Part shown: one piece after another, positions 26,788 through 34,256 of the stretch
How positions within the stretch are numbered: position 1 is the first letter of the stretch
How the letters are laid out: each line of letters starts with the position of its first letter
Assembly (NCBI GenBank): GCA_009692585.1
Contig: SHYX01000002.1
Location: 136,457-200,456 of the forward strand
From: Myxococcales bacterium
GTDB taxonomy: Bacteria; Myxococcota; UBA796; SXON01
Length of the DNA stretch: 64,000 nucleotides
Reading direction: 5' to 3'
Program-made: the position numbers and the translations under genes
The notes under the pieces: model-generated
What the model saw: the letters and a program-made list of their open reading frames with translations, nothing else
Database searches by the model: none
Told to the model about the DNA's origin: nothing

Positions 26788-28226
26788 CGGTCACCCGTTC
26801 CGTGGTGATGAGCCAGGAGTCCCCATCGGTGCACGAGTCGGACCAGGCCGTGGTCCTCCACCGCTTGGACCACCGTGAACTCGTACAGCTGGTTGTGCCA
26901 CGCCATCGGCCGCACATGGCCACGATCGTAGATGGCGACGCTCACCCGGTAGGTGCCCGCCAGCAGCGGAAGCTCGGGGTAGTGGCAAAAGACGGTGTAG
27001 ACGCCGTGGTAGTGCCCCTTGAGCACCTCGTCGAAGCCGGTGTTGGGCCCAAAGACATAGGTGCCGTCGTTCCGAAACAGCGCCACCCCGAAGATCGGGT
27101 CCTCGATGGGCTCGGTCGTCCGGAAGCTGACCGCCACGACCAGCGCCTGGCCCGTCTGGAACTGTTGGTGTTCGACGCCGGCCTGGTCGAGGAGTTGGAC
27201 GCGGAGGATGCGCGCCTCGCCGGTGCCGCTGACCAGCAGGGTCTCTCCCTCGGCGACGCGCGGCGCCTCGCCCGCTGCCTCGCGGAAGAGCTCGGCGGCG
27301 TCGGGGAACGCGGCCGCGTGAAGCACGGCGGCCTGCACGGCCGCGTCGGTCTCCACCACGGGCCCGGCCGGCTGCGCCAGCACGCGGGAGGATTGCCGGG
27401 GCGCCAGCGGTGCCGGCTCCACGGCGTCGCCACGCGATCGAGCGCTCCGGACCCGCTCCAGGTCCATGTACGCGTCCACCACGTGCCGTGCTGGCCCGCG
27501 CGCCCGCGTTCGCCCCTCTTCGAGCCAGACCACCTCGTGACACAGCGCCCTGACCGCGTGAAGGTCGTGGGTGACCAGGATGAGCGAGGTGCCGCGCTCG
27601 AGGAGCGACTCGATGCGGCGTATGCACTTCCGCTGGAAATACTGGTCGCCCACGGCGAGCACTTCATCGATGACGAGCACATCCGCGTCGACATGCACGG
27701 CAACCGAGAATCCCAGCCGAAGCGACATTCCGGTGGAGTAGGTGCGGATGGGGTCGTCGATGAACTCGCCGAGTTCAGCAAACCGGATGATCTCCGGCAT
27801 CCGTTGTTCAATCTGCTCGCGCCGCAGGCCAAGGAGTTGACAGTTCAGCTCGACGTTCTCGCGGCCGGAGAACGCGTCCTGGAAGCCGACGCCGAGGTCG
27901 AGCAGGGCCGAGACCCGACCGCGCGCGGTGACGTGCCCTTCGGTGGGTTCGGTGATGCCGGCCAGCAGGCGCAGGACCGTGCTCTTTCCCGCCCCGTTGC
28001 TGCCGACGACGCCGAGGGCCTGTCCCGGTAGAACCGATAAATCGAGGCCGCGAACGGCCCAATGTTCGCGGTGGTGGTTCCGGCTCCCCAGGAACTCGAA
28101 GAAGCGTGATCGGTCATTGTGGTAGATGTCGAAACGTTTTCCGAGACCGTGGGCCTCGAGGTTCGGCAGCGTCGATGCGACGGAGATGGGAGAGGGGTCC
28201 GACACGGGCCTGCGGGTCGTGCGCAT
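26784..28226 (-). CDS. Wzt-like ABC transporter ATP-binding protein
   Basis: A 480-residue polysaccharide-export ATPase. Walker A GSNGAGKST lies at residues 75-83, then the signature YSTGMSLRLG and Walker B VLVIDEVLAVGD. A linker with the sequence variability typical of these proteins follows, and a C-terminal Wzt-type beta-sandwich (about 320-470: VSFRTTEPIEDPIFGVALF, VFCHYPELPLLAGTYRV) would read the terminal modification of the exported glycan. ATG 28226 is divergent from the nuclease lipoprotein. The matching Wzm permease is not seen here, so the ATPase is an orphan within this window. Confidence 0.88.
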   Translation of the reverse strand: MRTTRRPVSDPSPISVASTLPNLEAHGLGKRFDIYHNDRSRFFEFLGSRNHHREHWAVRGLDLSVLPGQALGVVGSNGAGKSTVLRLLAGITEPTEGHVTARGRVSALLDLGVGFQDAFSGRENVELNCQLLGLRREQIEQRMPEIIRFAELGEFIDDPIRTYSTGMSLRLGFSVAVHVDADVLVIDEVLAVGDQYFQRKCIRRIESLLERGTSLILVTHDLHAVRALCHEVVWLEEGRTRARGPARHVVDAYMDLERVRSARSRGDAVEPAPLAPRQSSRVLAQPAGPVVETDAAVQAAVLHAAAFPDAAELFREAAGEAPRVAEGETLLVSGTGEARILRVQLLDQAGVEHQQFQTGQALVVAVSFRTTEPIEDPIFGVALFRNDGTYVFGPNTGFDEVLKGHYHGVYTVFCHYPELPLLAGTYRVSVAIYDRGHVRPMAWHNQLYEFTVVQAVEDHGLVRLVHRWGLLAHHHGTGDR

Positions 28227-28261
28227 GGTACCCTGTCCGGGCGTCGAGGTGGCGCAGGGTC

Positions 28262-28891
28262 ATGTTGCTGTTGCTGTCCGCCTGTTCGCTCGACGAGGTT
28301 CCGATCGTGGAGGGTCCACACTGCGCTGCGGACGTGCTGGGCTACGTCGTGGAGACGCTCGACGGGGACACGGTGAAAGTGGTCACCGCGTCAGACCTCG
28401 ACTTTGACGCGCAGGCCGTGGCCGACGACACCGGCGACGGCGGGGGAGTGGCCGCGGGGAATGGCGAGGTGACCGTCTTGACGGTCCGCATGCTGGGGGT
28501 GGACGCGCCTGAAATCGCCCACGACGTCGGTGAGGTTGCGGATTGTTATGGCGTGGAGGCTGAGAACTTCACCCGCGATACGCTCCTGAATCGTCAAGTG
28601 GTCCTCAGCTTCGACCGGACCTGCGCCGATGTCTACGACCGGGCGCTCGCGTACGTCTTTCTGACCGCGGAGGCCGCCACCTTCGACCTCAGCGGGTGCA
28701 AGTCCGGCGACTGTACCCTGCCCAGCGCGTCTGCGGCCGACGCGGTGGTGCTGTTCGACGACGTGATCATCCGGAGTGGCTACGCTCGGGTGTACGAAGA
28801 GTTCGACAACATCCGCCTAGCGGACGTCCTGTACGCGTCTCAGGACGCCGCGATCGCAAAAAACCTTGGCCTCTGGGCCAGTTGTGAGTAG
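28262..28891 (+). CDS. thermonuclease-like (SNase) lipoprotein
   Basis: A 209-residue lipoprotein with a minimal signal MLLLLSAC (Cys8). The SNase fold is recognisable: DGDTVKVV, then VRMLGVDAPE with Arg76, Asp81 and Glu84, then VYDRALAYV with Arg127. These match the catalytic Arg35, Asp40, Glu43 and Arg87 of staphylococcal nuclease. An acidic, glycine-rich insert of about 28 residues (about 44-71) lies between the first strand and the catalytic loop. It would hydrolyse DNA or RNA outside the cytoplasmic membrane. Ten bases separate it from the next gene, so it may head the 28.3-31.3 kb gene group. Confidence 0.8.
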   Translation: MLLLLSACSLDEVPIVEGPHCAADVLGYVVETLDGDTVKVVTASDLDFDAQAVADDTGDGGGVAAGNGEVTVLTVRMLGVDAPEIAHDVGEVADCYGVEAENFTRDTLLNRQVVLSFDRTCADVYDRALAYVFLTAEAATFDLSGCKSGDCTLPSASAADAVVLFDDVIIRSGYARVYEEFDNIRLADVLYASQDAAIAKNLGLWASCE

Positions 28892-28900
28892 GGGAGAAGG

Positions 28901-29824
28901 ATGAGTGCAAACGCCAATAATCCGGCGGTGATCGCGGTTCTCGAAGAAATCGCCACCTGGAAGTCCAGGGCCGATGACGAATTCTCCGGCTCCATGGCGG
29001 AGGTGGACCAGGACGAGGACGCTGCCCGCCGCGCCATCGAGGAGGCGCAGCGTCAGCTCCTGGCGCTGGCCACGTTACGCGCCGAGCTTCGCGAACGGCA
29101 GTCCGAGGTCGCGATGGAGGCGGAGCGCCGCGAGCGCGCGGCGCTCCGCGAGGGCCTCAGCACCGACCGCACGGTCATCGAAGCGCGCGCGGCGGCGCTC
29201 GAGGCCGCCATCCAGGTGCGTGAGGCCGCCCTCGCCAAACAACTCGAGGATCCTGAGGTGGCCGCCGCGCTCGACGAGTACGAAAAGTTCGTCGAGGTCG
29301 AGGCGCAGCTTGGGTCCCTGCCAGCGAGCTACCGTCGCGCGATTCTCGACCACCACGAACGCGTGCGCCGTCGACTGGAGCCGGTCATCGCGGCCAGCAA
29401 CGCCGGGCCGCCGCCCCTGGGGCTCGAACCGGTGGGGGTGGGCGTCCTGTTCGCGGTCGACCCGATCGAGGGCACCCCCGAGGCCCTGGTGGCCGTGCTC
29501 CCCGTTCCATTCGCGGTGTGTCGCGACTGGGCAGAGCGAAAGGAGGACCTGGCTTCGCTCTTCGCCTACCGGGTCGTGGCCGCGGTGTCGCGACTGCTTG
29601 CCGCGGTGGGTGCGGGGACGGCCCCCATTCAATACACCGAGCTCGCCGGTTGTCTCGCGGTTCAGGTCTGGCTGGGCGACTGCGCGCTCACCGGAGACCT
29701 CCACGAGCGCGCCCTGGAGGAGATCGATGCGCTCCGCGAGGAAGCCGACGAACTGTCGGCGGCGGGTATCGAACTGTACGGACTCTGGGTGCGGGCGACG
29801 ATGCTTGCGGATGAGGAGGGCTGA
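28901..29824 (+). CDS. coiled-coil protein of unknown function
   Basis: A 307-residue protein with no signal peptide. Residues 1-160 are strongly helical and charged (long AEL/REA/EAA heptads), giving a likely coiled coil. Residues 170-300 look globular, with hydrophobic strands (GVGVLFAVDPIEG, LVAVLPVPFAVCRDW). I recognise no family. Its TGA overlaps the ATG of the next gene (ATGA), showing tight coupling. The GGAGAAGG run just before the start is a good ribosome-binding site. It probably acts with the two following proteins. Confidence 0.65.
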   Translation: MSANANNPAVIAVLEEIATWKSRADDEFSGSMAEVDQDEDAARRAIEEAQRQLLALATLRAELRERQSEVAMEAERRERAALREGLSTDRTVIEARAAALEAAIQVREAALAKQLEDPEVAAALDEYEKFVEVEAQLGSLPASYRRAILDHHERVRRRLEPVIAASNAGPPPLGLEPVGVGVLFAVDPIEGTPEALVAVLPVPFAVCRDWAERKEDLASLFAYRVVAAVSRLLAAVGAGTAPIQYTELAGCLAVQVWLGDCALTGDLHERALEEIDALREEADELSAAGIELYGLWVRATMLADEEG

Positions 29825-30318
29825 TGGCTGGTCTCGAGTTGTTTCAACGGATGAGCGTGGAGCAGGTGGCCAAGTGGCTGGAGTTGCACCCCTTCGAGAT
29901 CATCCGGGTGCTCGTCGCCGACGGGACGCTGCCGTCGGACCTCAGGTTGGATGCGGCCGCGGTTGAACGCGTTCGGGTCACGGGCGGCTTGGAGACGTGG
30001 TGGAACGGGGCGCCGACGCCCCAGGGGAACGAAACGCTGGCGCGGGCGCTGGTGCGCGGGCTGATGGGGCTGCTTCTGGAAAAGGGGTACGTCGAGCCCA
30101 ACCACGTCCGCGCGGACAACCTGTTTCGCGGCCTGGACGCCGATCAACAGCGTGCCCTCCGCCGGTCCGTCAACGCCCTCATCCGGGGAGGGGTGTTCAC
30201 CAGCGCCATGTCGTCCACCGGTCTCACGGTGGCCGTCGCCACCTCCCGCGAGGCGGATGCTCGTTCGTTCTCCACCAAGGGTGCGGGGTCGATCGACCGG
30301 CTTTGGGACCAGGACTGA
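29824..30318 (+). CDS. small helical protein of unknown function
   Basis: A 164-residue cytoplasmic protein, overlapping the preceding stop by one base. The N-terminal part SVEQVAKWLELHPFEIIRVLVADG resembles a short helix-turn-helix or SAM-like helical bundle. The C-terminal part ends RLWDQD. No catalytic motif is visible. The next gene starts three bases after the stop. It is best described as the middle member of a three-gene operon, with no assigned function. Confidence 0.6.
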   Translation: MAGLELFQRMSVEQVAKWLELHPFEIIRVLVADGTLPSDLRLDAAAVERVRVTGGLETWWNGAPTPQGNETLARALVRGLMGLLLEKGYVEPNHVRADNLFRGLDADQQRALRRSVNALIRGGVFTSAMSSTGLTVAVATSREADARSFSTKGAGSIDRLWDQD

Positions 30319-30321
30319 CGC

Positions 30322-31323
30322 TTGTCTACTGGCGGAGGAGCTCCCAAGAATCGGTTGTTTGCGCGGCCCACCGCGCTTTTGGTCGACGGCCGACCGCTCC
30401 GCAGCGACCTGCCCAACCCGCCTCTGATCTCGATGCCGTCGTTCGAGGTCCCACCTCCACCGGCGGAGGCGGGGTCTCCGGACGATGACGAGTCGCAGCA
30501 CGGCCCGGTCCGGCTTTTCACCGGCCAGCCTCGTACCGTGGCCCCCGCTGGAGTTCGAGCCGCCGGGTTCACCGAGACCTCTCGCCCGTCTGAACCCGCC
30601 AACGCCGTGGTGGACGAGGCCTGGGAGTCGCGCTTGCCATGGACGGGCCTTGATTGGAGCGCTGACACGGAGGAACGTTTCTTGGATGCGACCGCGTCGC
30701 CGTCGCCGCCGGTCGCCGGTCATGGGCCCGACCCCTTTGCGCTCCCTGTCGCGAAGTTCGTGCCGCGGACGCAGCGTCCGGGCGGCGAGGATCGGCCGAT
30801 CCCGGCGGCGGCCTGGGCCGCGGTGGGCCTCGCGCTCCTGATCGCGGCCGCTGGCTACGTCTGGTACCGCGTTCACCCCCGTGTGCAGGGCGCGGTCCCG
30901 GTGACCGCGGAGCCACCTCCGCCCGTCGCGCCGCTGCTGCTGGAGTCGCCGGCAGGCCCCGAGCCCGCCGTGGTCCCAAGCGCCGACGGGGCGTCGCTCC
31001 CGAGCCTGCCGCCGCCGCCGCTCGCGCTACCCGCCGCTGTGGTGGAGGCGCCGGTTGGGCCGCCGGTGCGCGCCGATCAGCCCGCGAGCGTGAGCGGCAC
31101 CCCTGAGACCCCGATGGGTCGACTTCACCTCTACACCGATGAGGACGCTCACATCCGCATCGACGGTCGCGGGCGCGGGGACGTGACCAAGCTCGACGAT
31201 TACGAACTCGAGGTCGGCGACCACACCGTCAAGCTCACGTCGCTACGGACGGGCCGGACGTTGACGCAGCGGGTGCGAATCGACACAGGGCGCGGGAGTC
31301 AGCTCGTGTTCACGTTTCGCTGA
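30322..31323 (+). CDS. single-pass membrane protein with C-terminal PEGA-like domain
   Basis: A 333-residue protein starting at TTG 30322. The first 160 residues are proline-rich and low complexity and would lie in the cytoplasm. A single membrane segment (about 160-182) follows, then a proline-rich periplasmic linker. The C-terminal 70 residues (GRLHLYTDEDAHIRIDGRG to QLVFTFR) have the short beta pattern of PEGA domains. This design is common in envelope or signalling proteins of myxobacteria. Its 3' end overlaps the end of yggS by 14 bases, tail to tail. Confidence 0.65.
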   Translation: MSTGGGAPKNRLFARPTALLVDGRPLRSDLPNPPLISMPSFEVPPPPAEAGSPDDDESQHGPVRLFTGQPRTVAPAGVRAAGFTETSRPSEPANAVVDEAWESRLPWTGLDWSADTEERFLDATASPSPPVAGHGPDPFALPVAKFVPRTQRPGGEDRPIPAAAWAAVGLALLIAAAGYVWYRVHPRVQGAVPVTAEPPPPVAPLLLESPAGPEPAVVPSADGASLPSLPPPPLALPAAVVEAPVGPPVRADQPASVSGTPETPMGRLHLYTDEDAHIRIDGRGRGDVTKLDDYELEVGDHTVKLTSLRTGRTLTQRVRIDTGRGSQLVFTFR

Positions 31324-31963
31324 CCGGCCGTCGGGAGCCAAAAATCGCCGTGCCCACCCGGACCAGCGTCGCGCCATGGGCAACGGCGATTCTCCAATCG
31401 TGGCTCATGCCCATGGACAACTCGTGGAGGGGGAGTCCGTCGGCGCGACCGGCCGCAGCGAGCGCTGCCAGCTCAGCAAAGTACGGTGCCGCGTCCGCCG
31501 GGTCCTCCGTGGCCGGGGGGATCGTCATCAGTCCCCGGAGCGAGACGCCGGGAACACGGAGCACCGCCCGGGCGAACTCCAGGGTGCGCGCCGCCGGCAC
31601 GCCGGACTTCTGCGCCTCCCCCATGTTGACCCCGACGAGGATCGCGGTGGGAGTGTTGCCGGAGCGTTTGCCGATCTCCTCCGCAAGCTCGATGGTGTCG
31701 ACATCGTGGATGAGCATCGCGCGCCCGACCACGTATTTGACCTTGTTTCGCTGCAGGCCGCCGATGAAGTGCCACCGCGGGCCCGGCCCGATCTGGTCGG
31801 CCTTGTCTCGCAGCTCCTGCGCGTAGTTCTCACCGAAGTCGAGTTGCCCGGCGGCGAGCGCTTCGGCCACGATGCTGGCGGGACGCGTCTTGCTCACCGC
31901 GACCAGCGTCACCGTGGCGGGGAGCGCGGCGCGGATCGCCGCGAGGTTGTCGGCGATGGTCAT
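31310..31963 (-). CDS. yggS: YggS-family pyridoxal-phosphate homeostasis protein
   Basis: The 217-residue protein is a single PLP-binding TIM barrel, as in YggS/PLPBP, which buffers pyridoxal 5'-phosphate and has no known catalytic activity. The PLP lysine is Lys25 in VAVSKTRP. Other conserved stretches are DFGENYAQEL, WHFIGGLQRNKVKYV, LRGLMTIPP and LSMGMSHDW. It lies at the end of a minus-strand run (mltD-like, moeA, thioesterase, maf, yggS) and overlaps the convergent PEGA-like gene. Confidence 0.93.
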   Translation of the reverse strand: MTIADNLAAIRAALPATVTLVAVSKTRPASIVAEALAAGQLDFGENYAQELRDKADQIGPGPRWHFIGGLQRNKVKYVVGRAMLIHDVDTIELAEEIGKRSGNTPTAILVGVNMGEAQKSGVPAARTLEFARAVLRVPGVSLRGLMTIPPATEDPADAAPYFAELAALAAAGRADGLPLHELSMGMSHDWRIAVAHGATLVRVGTAIFGSRRPVSET

Positions 31964-31973
31964 GCAGCCGCGC

Positions 31974-32546
31974 CTATCGTGCGGCCTGGAGCAACTCCAG
32001 GGTCTCGCGGAGCGGCAGGCCCACCACGTTGGTGTAGCTGCCGACGATCCGGTCGACGAAGGCGCCCCCCCCGCCCTGAATCGCGTAGCCGCCGGCCCGA
32101 TCGAGCGACTCGCCTCCGGCGGCGTAGGCCTCGATCTCGTCGCGGCTCAAGGTGCGAAAGCGCACGGCGGTGGTGACGAGGCGGCTCCAGAGGTGTCGGT
32201 GCTTCCGGACCACCACCGCGGTAAACACCTGATGGGTCCGTCCCGACAGTCGCGACAGCATCGCGATGGCGCGTTCGCGGGAGCCCGGCTTTCCCGGGAT
32301 CCACCCGTCCAGCGCCACGGTGGTGTCCGCCGCCAGGACCACCAGGTCGGCCCCCCCTCCGGGGTCACGGGGGTCGGCCGCGCGTGCCTTTCCGGTGGCC
32401 ACGCGCCGGGTGTAGGGGCGCGGCGACTCCGCGTCGAGGACGGCTTCGTCGAACTCCACAGGTCGAACCAGGAAGTCAACCCCGATGCCAGCCAACAGCT
32501 CGCGCCGCCGCGGTGAGGCTGAAGCCAGGACGATCGGGCGGGTCAC
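31974..32546 (-). CDS. maf: Maf-family nucleoside triphosphate pyrophosphatase
   Basis: Maf proteins hydrolyse non-canonical or free nucleoside triphosphates to monophosphates in the cytoplasm. The N-terminal signature LASASPRRRELL and the central AADTTVALDGWIPGKP match the family, as does the AYAAGGESLDRAGGYAIQGGG stretch. The 190-residue length is normal. The GTG start at 32546 overlaps the stop of the thioesterase gene (GTGA). Confidence 0.93.
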   Translation of the reverse strand: MTRPIVLASASPRRRELLAGIGVDFLVRPVEFDEAVLDAESPRPYTRRVATGKARAADPRDPGGGADLVVLAADTTVALDGWIPGKPGSRERAIAMLSRLSGRTHQVFTAVVVRKHRHLWSRLVTTAVRFRTLSRDEIEAYAAGGESLDRAGGYAIQGGGGAFVDRIVGSYTNVVGLPLRETLELLQAAR

Positions 32547-33019
32547 CGTCGGTAACGCAGGCGGTGCGCACGCCGGGCGTTCGCCTCTGCCACGCGGCGC
32601 ACCTCGTCGCGACCCTCGGCCAGGAGCGTGGGCACTCGTGCCTTCTCGCCATCCGCTTCCAGGGCCACGAACGTCAGGTAGGCGCTCGAGGTGTGCGTCC
32701 GGTGCCCGGTGAGCGGATCCTCTCCCTCAACCCGGACGCCCACTTCCATCGAACGCGTCCACGCCGCGTTCACGGTCGCTCGAAAGATGGCGATGTGGCC
32801 TCGTTGGATGGGGTGGAGGAAGATGAGCTCGTCGATCGACGCGGTCACGACCTGTCGGCGGCAGAAACGCTGGGCCGCGATGGCCCCGCAGATGTCGATC
32901 CACGCGGCCACCTGGCCGCCGAAGATCGTGCCGAGCGCGTTGGTGTGTTCGGGAAGCACGAGCTGGGTCATCTCCACGCGGCTGTCCGCGGCGCGGGCCT
33001 GGCGTTCTACGGGCAGCAT
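32543..33019 (-). CDS. acyl-CoA thioesterase, YciA-like hotdog fold
   Basis: A 158-residue hotdog-fold protein. NALGTIFGGQVAAWIDICGAIAA matches the YciA/Acot signature, whose Asp acts in acyl-CoA hydrolysis. The strand VTASIDELIFLHPIQRGHIAIF follows. It would release free fatty acid from acyl-CoA. ATG 33019 overlaps the moeA 3' end by 13 bases; an in-frame start ten codons upstream is possible but overlaps more. Confidence 0.85.
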   Translation of the reverse strand: MLPVERQARAADSRVEMTQLVLPEHTNALGTIFGGQVAAWIDICGAIAAQRFCRRQVVTASIDELIFLHPIQRGHIAIFRATVNAAWTRSMEVGVRVEGEDPLTGHRTHTSSAYLTFVALEADGEKARVPTLLAEGRDEVRRVAEANARRAHRLRYRR

Positions 33020-34254
33020 GGGCCGTCCCGGCTGGGCAGGGCGCCCCACCCATAGCCAGGATCCGCGCCATCATCGAAGCTCGGATCGATGATCTGTACG
33101 CGCACCGTCCCGTCCACCTCGGCGGCCTCGGCATCGAGCAGGGCAAGGCCGTGTGCGTGGGCGACGCCGAGCACGTTGCTGCTGCCCTGGTGCCCGCCAG
33201 CGGCCGTGGCGAACAGCCGCCCGTCGACCCGCTGCAGCGCCACGCGCAGCAACTCGACGCGGCCGGTGGACCGACGGATCGGTTGCCGCAGCTCCGCTTG
33301 CACCACGGGCAGGAAGGGTCGTGGATCGCCCATCATCATCCGAAGTGCGGGCCGCACGAACTGGAGGAAGTTGACCACGCAACTGACGGGGTTGCCCGGC
33401 AGGCCAAAGAAGGGGCGTCCGGCAATCTGTCCGTAGGCGAGCGGCTTTCCGGGCTTCATGGCGACGCGCCAGAACTCCACCTGGGACAGTACGTCACGGG
33501 TGTAGTCGAAGTCGCCCACGCTCACGCCGCCGGTGCTGACCACCACGTCGGCAATGCCCGCGGCCTCGGTGAACCGCGCGCGCAGCGCGTCGCGGTCGTC
33601 GGGGCAGTTTCCGCAATCGATGGGCAGTCCGCCGGCCTGATGGACGAGCCCGACCAGGGCGTGGTTGTTGCTGCTGTAGATCTGTCCGGGCCCGAGAGGG
33701 CGTCCGGGCGCGACGACTTCGTCTCCGGTGGACACGATGGCCACACGCGGTCGGGTCGCGACGAGGGCGTGCGAGAAACCGAGGCTGGCAAGCAGTCCCA
33801 CCGCGCCGGGGGAAAGCCGGGCGCCGGTCTCGAGCACCCGTCCACCCATCGCGACGTCGCTGCCGCGTCTTCGGACGTGCTGACCCATGCGGGTCGTGCG
33901 TTCGATCACCACCCGGTCGCCGTCGGTGCGCGTGTCCTCCACCATCACCACCGCGTCGGCACCATCCGGCATCGGGGCCCCGGTCATGATCCGCGAGGCC
34001 GTGCCTGGTTCGACGCGGCACCGCCCGACCGCGCCCGCCGCAATGGTCTCGAGCACGCGGAGGCGTCCGGGCAGGTCGCTGCTCCGCACCGCGTACCCGT
34101 CCATCGCGCTGTTGTCCCAGGGCGGCAGGTCCAATGGGGCGACGACGGGCGCTGCGAGCACGCGATCGTATGCGTCTGCCAGGGGGACGGACTCGGCGGG
34201 CAAGGCGCGTACATCGGCCAAGATCCTGGCGAGGGCCGCTTCGACCGTGAGCAT
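33007..34254 (-). CDS. moeA: molybdopterin molybdenumtransferase MoeA
   Basis: MoeA inserts molybdate into adenylated molybdopterin to finish molybdenum cofactor. The 415-residue protein has all four domain signatures: PPWDNSAMDGYAV, RIMTGAPMPDGADAVVMVED, the MogA-like VAIVSTGDEV with STGGVSVGDFDYT, and PFFGLPGNPVSC. The start at ATG 34254 follows the stop of the lytic transglycosylase gene closely. A MoaB-type protein is encoded at 47827-49011, so at least two Mo-cofactor steps are in the window. Confidence 0.95.
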   Translation of the reverse strand: MLTVEAALARILADVRALPAESVPLADAYDRVLAAPVVAPLDLPPWDNSAMDGYAVRSSDLPGRLRVLETIAAGAVGRCRVEPGTASRIMTGAPMPDGADAVVMVEDTRTDGDRVVIERTTRMGQHVRRRGSDVAMGGRVLETGARLSPGAVGLLASLGFSHALVATRPRVAIVSTGDEVVAPGRPLGPGQIYSSNNHALVGLVHQAGGLPIDCGNCPDDRDALRARFTEAAGIADVVVSTGGVSVGDFDYTRDVLSQVEFWRVAMKPGKPLAYGQIAGRPFFGLPGNPVSCVVNFLQFVRPALRMMMGDPRPFLPVVQAELRQPIRRSTGRVELLRVALQRVDGRLFATAAGGHQGSSNVLGVAHAHGLALLDAEAAEVDGTVRVQIIDPSFDDGADPGYGWGALPSRDGPCCP

Positions 34255-34256
34255 GC

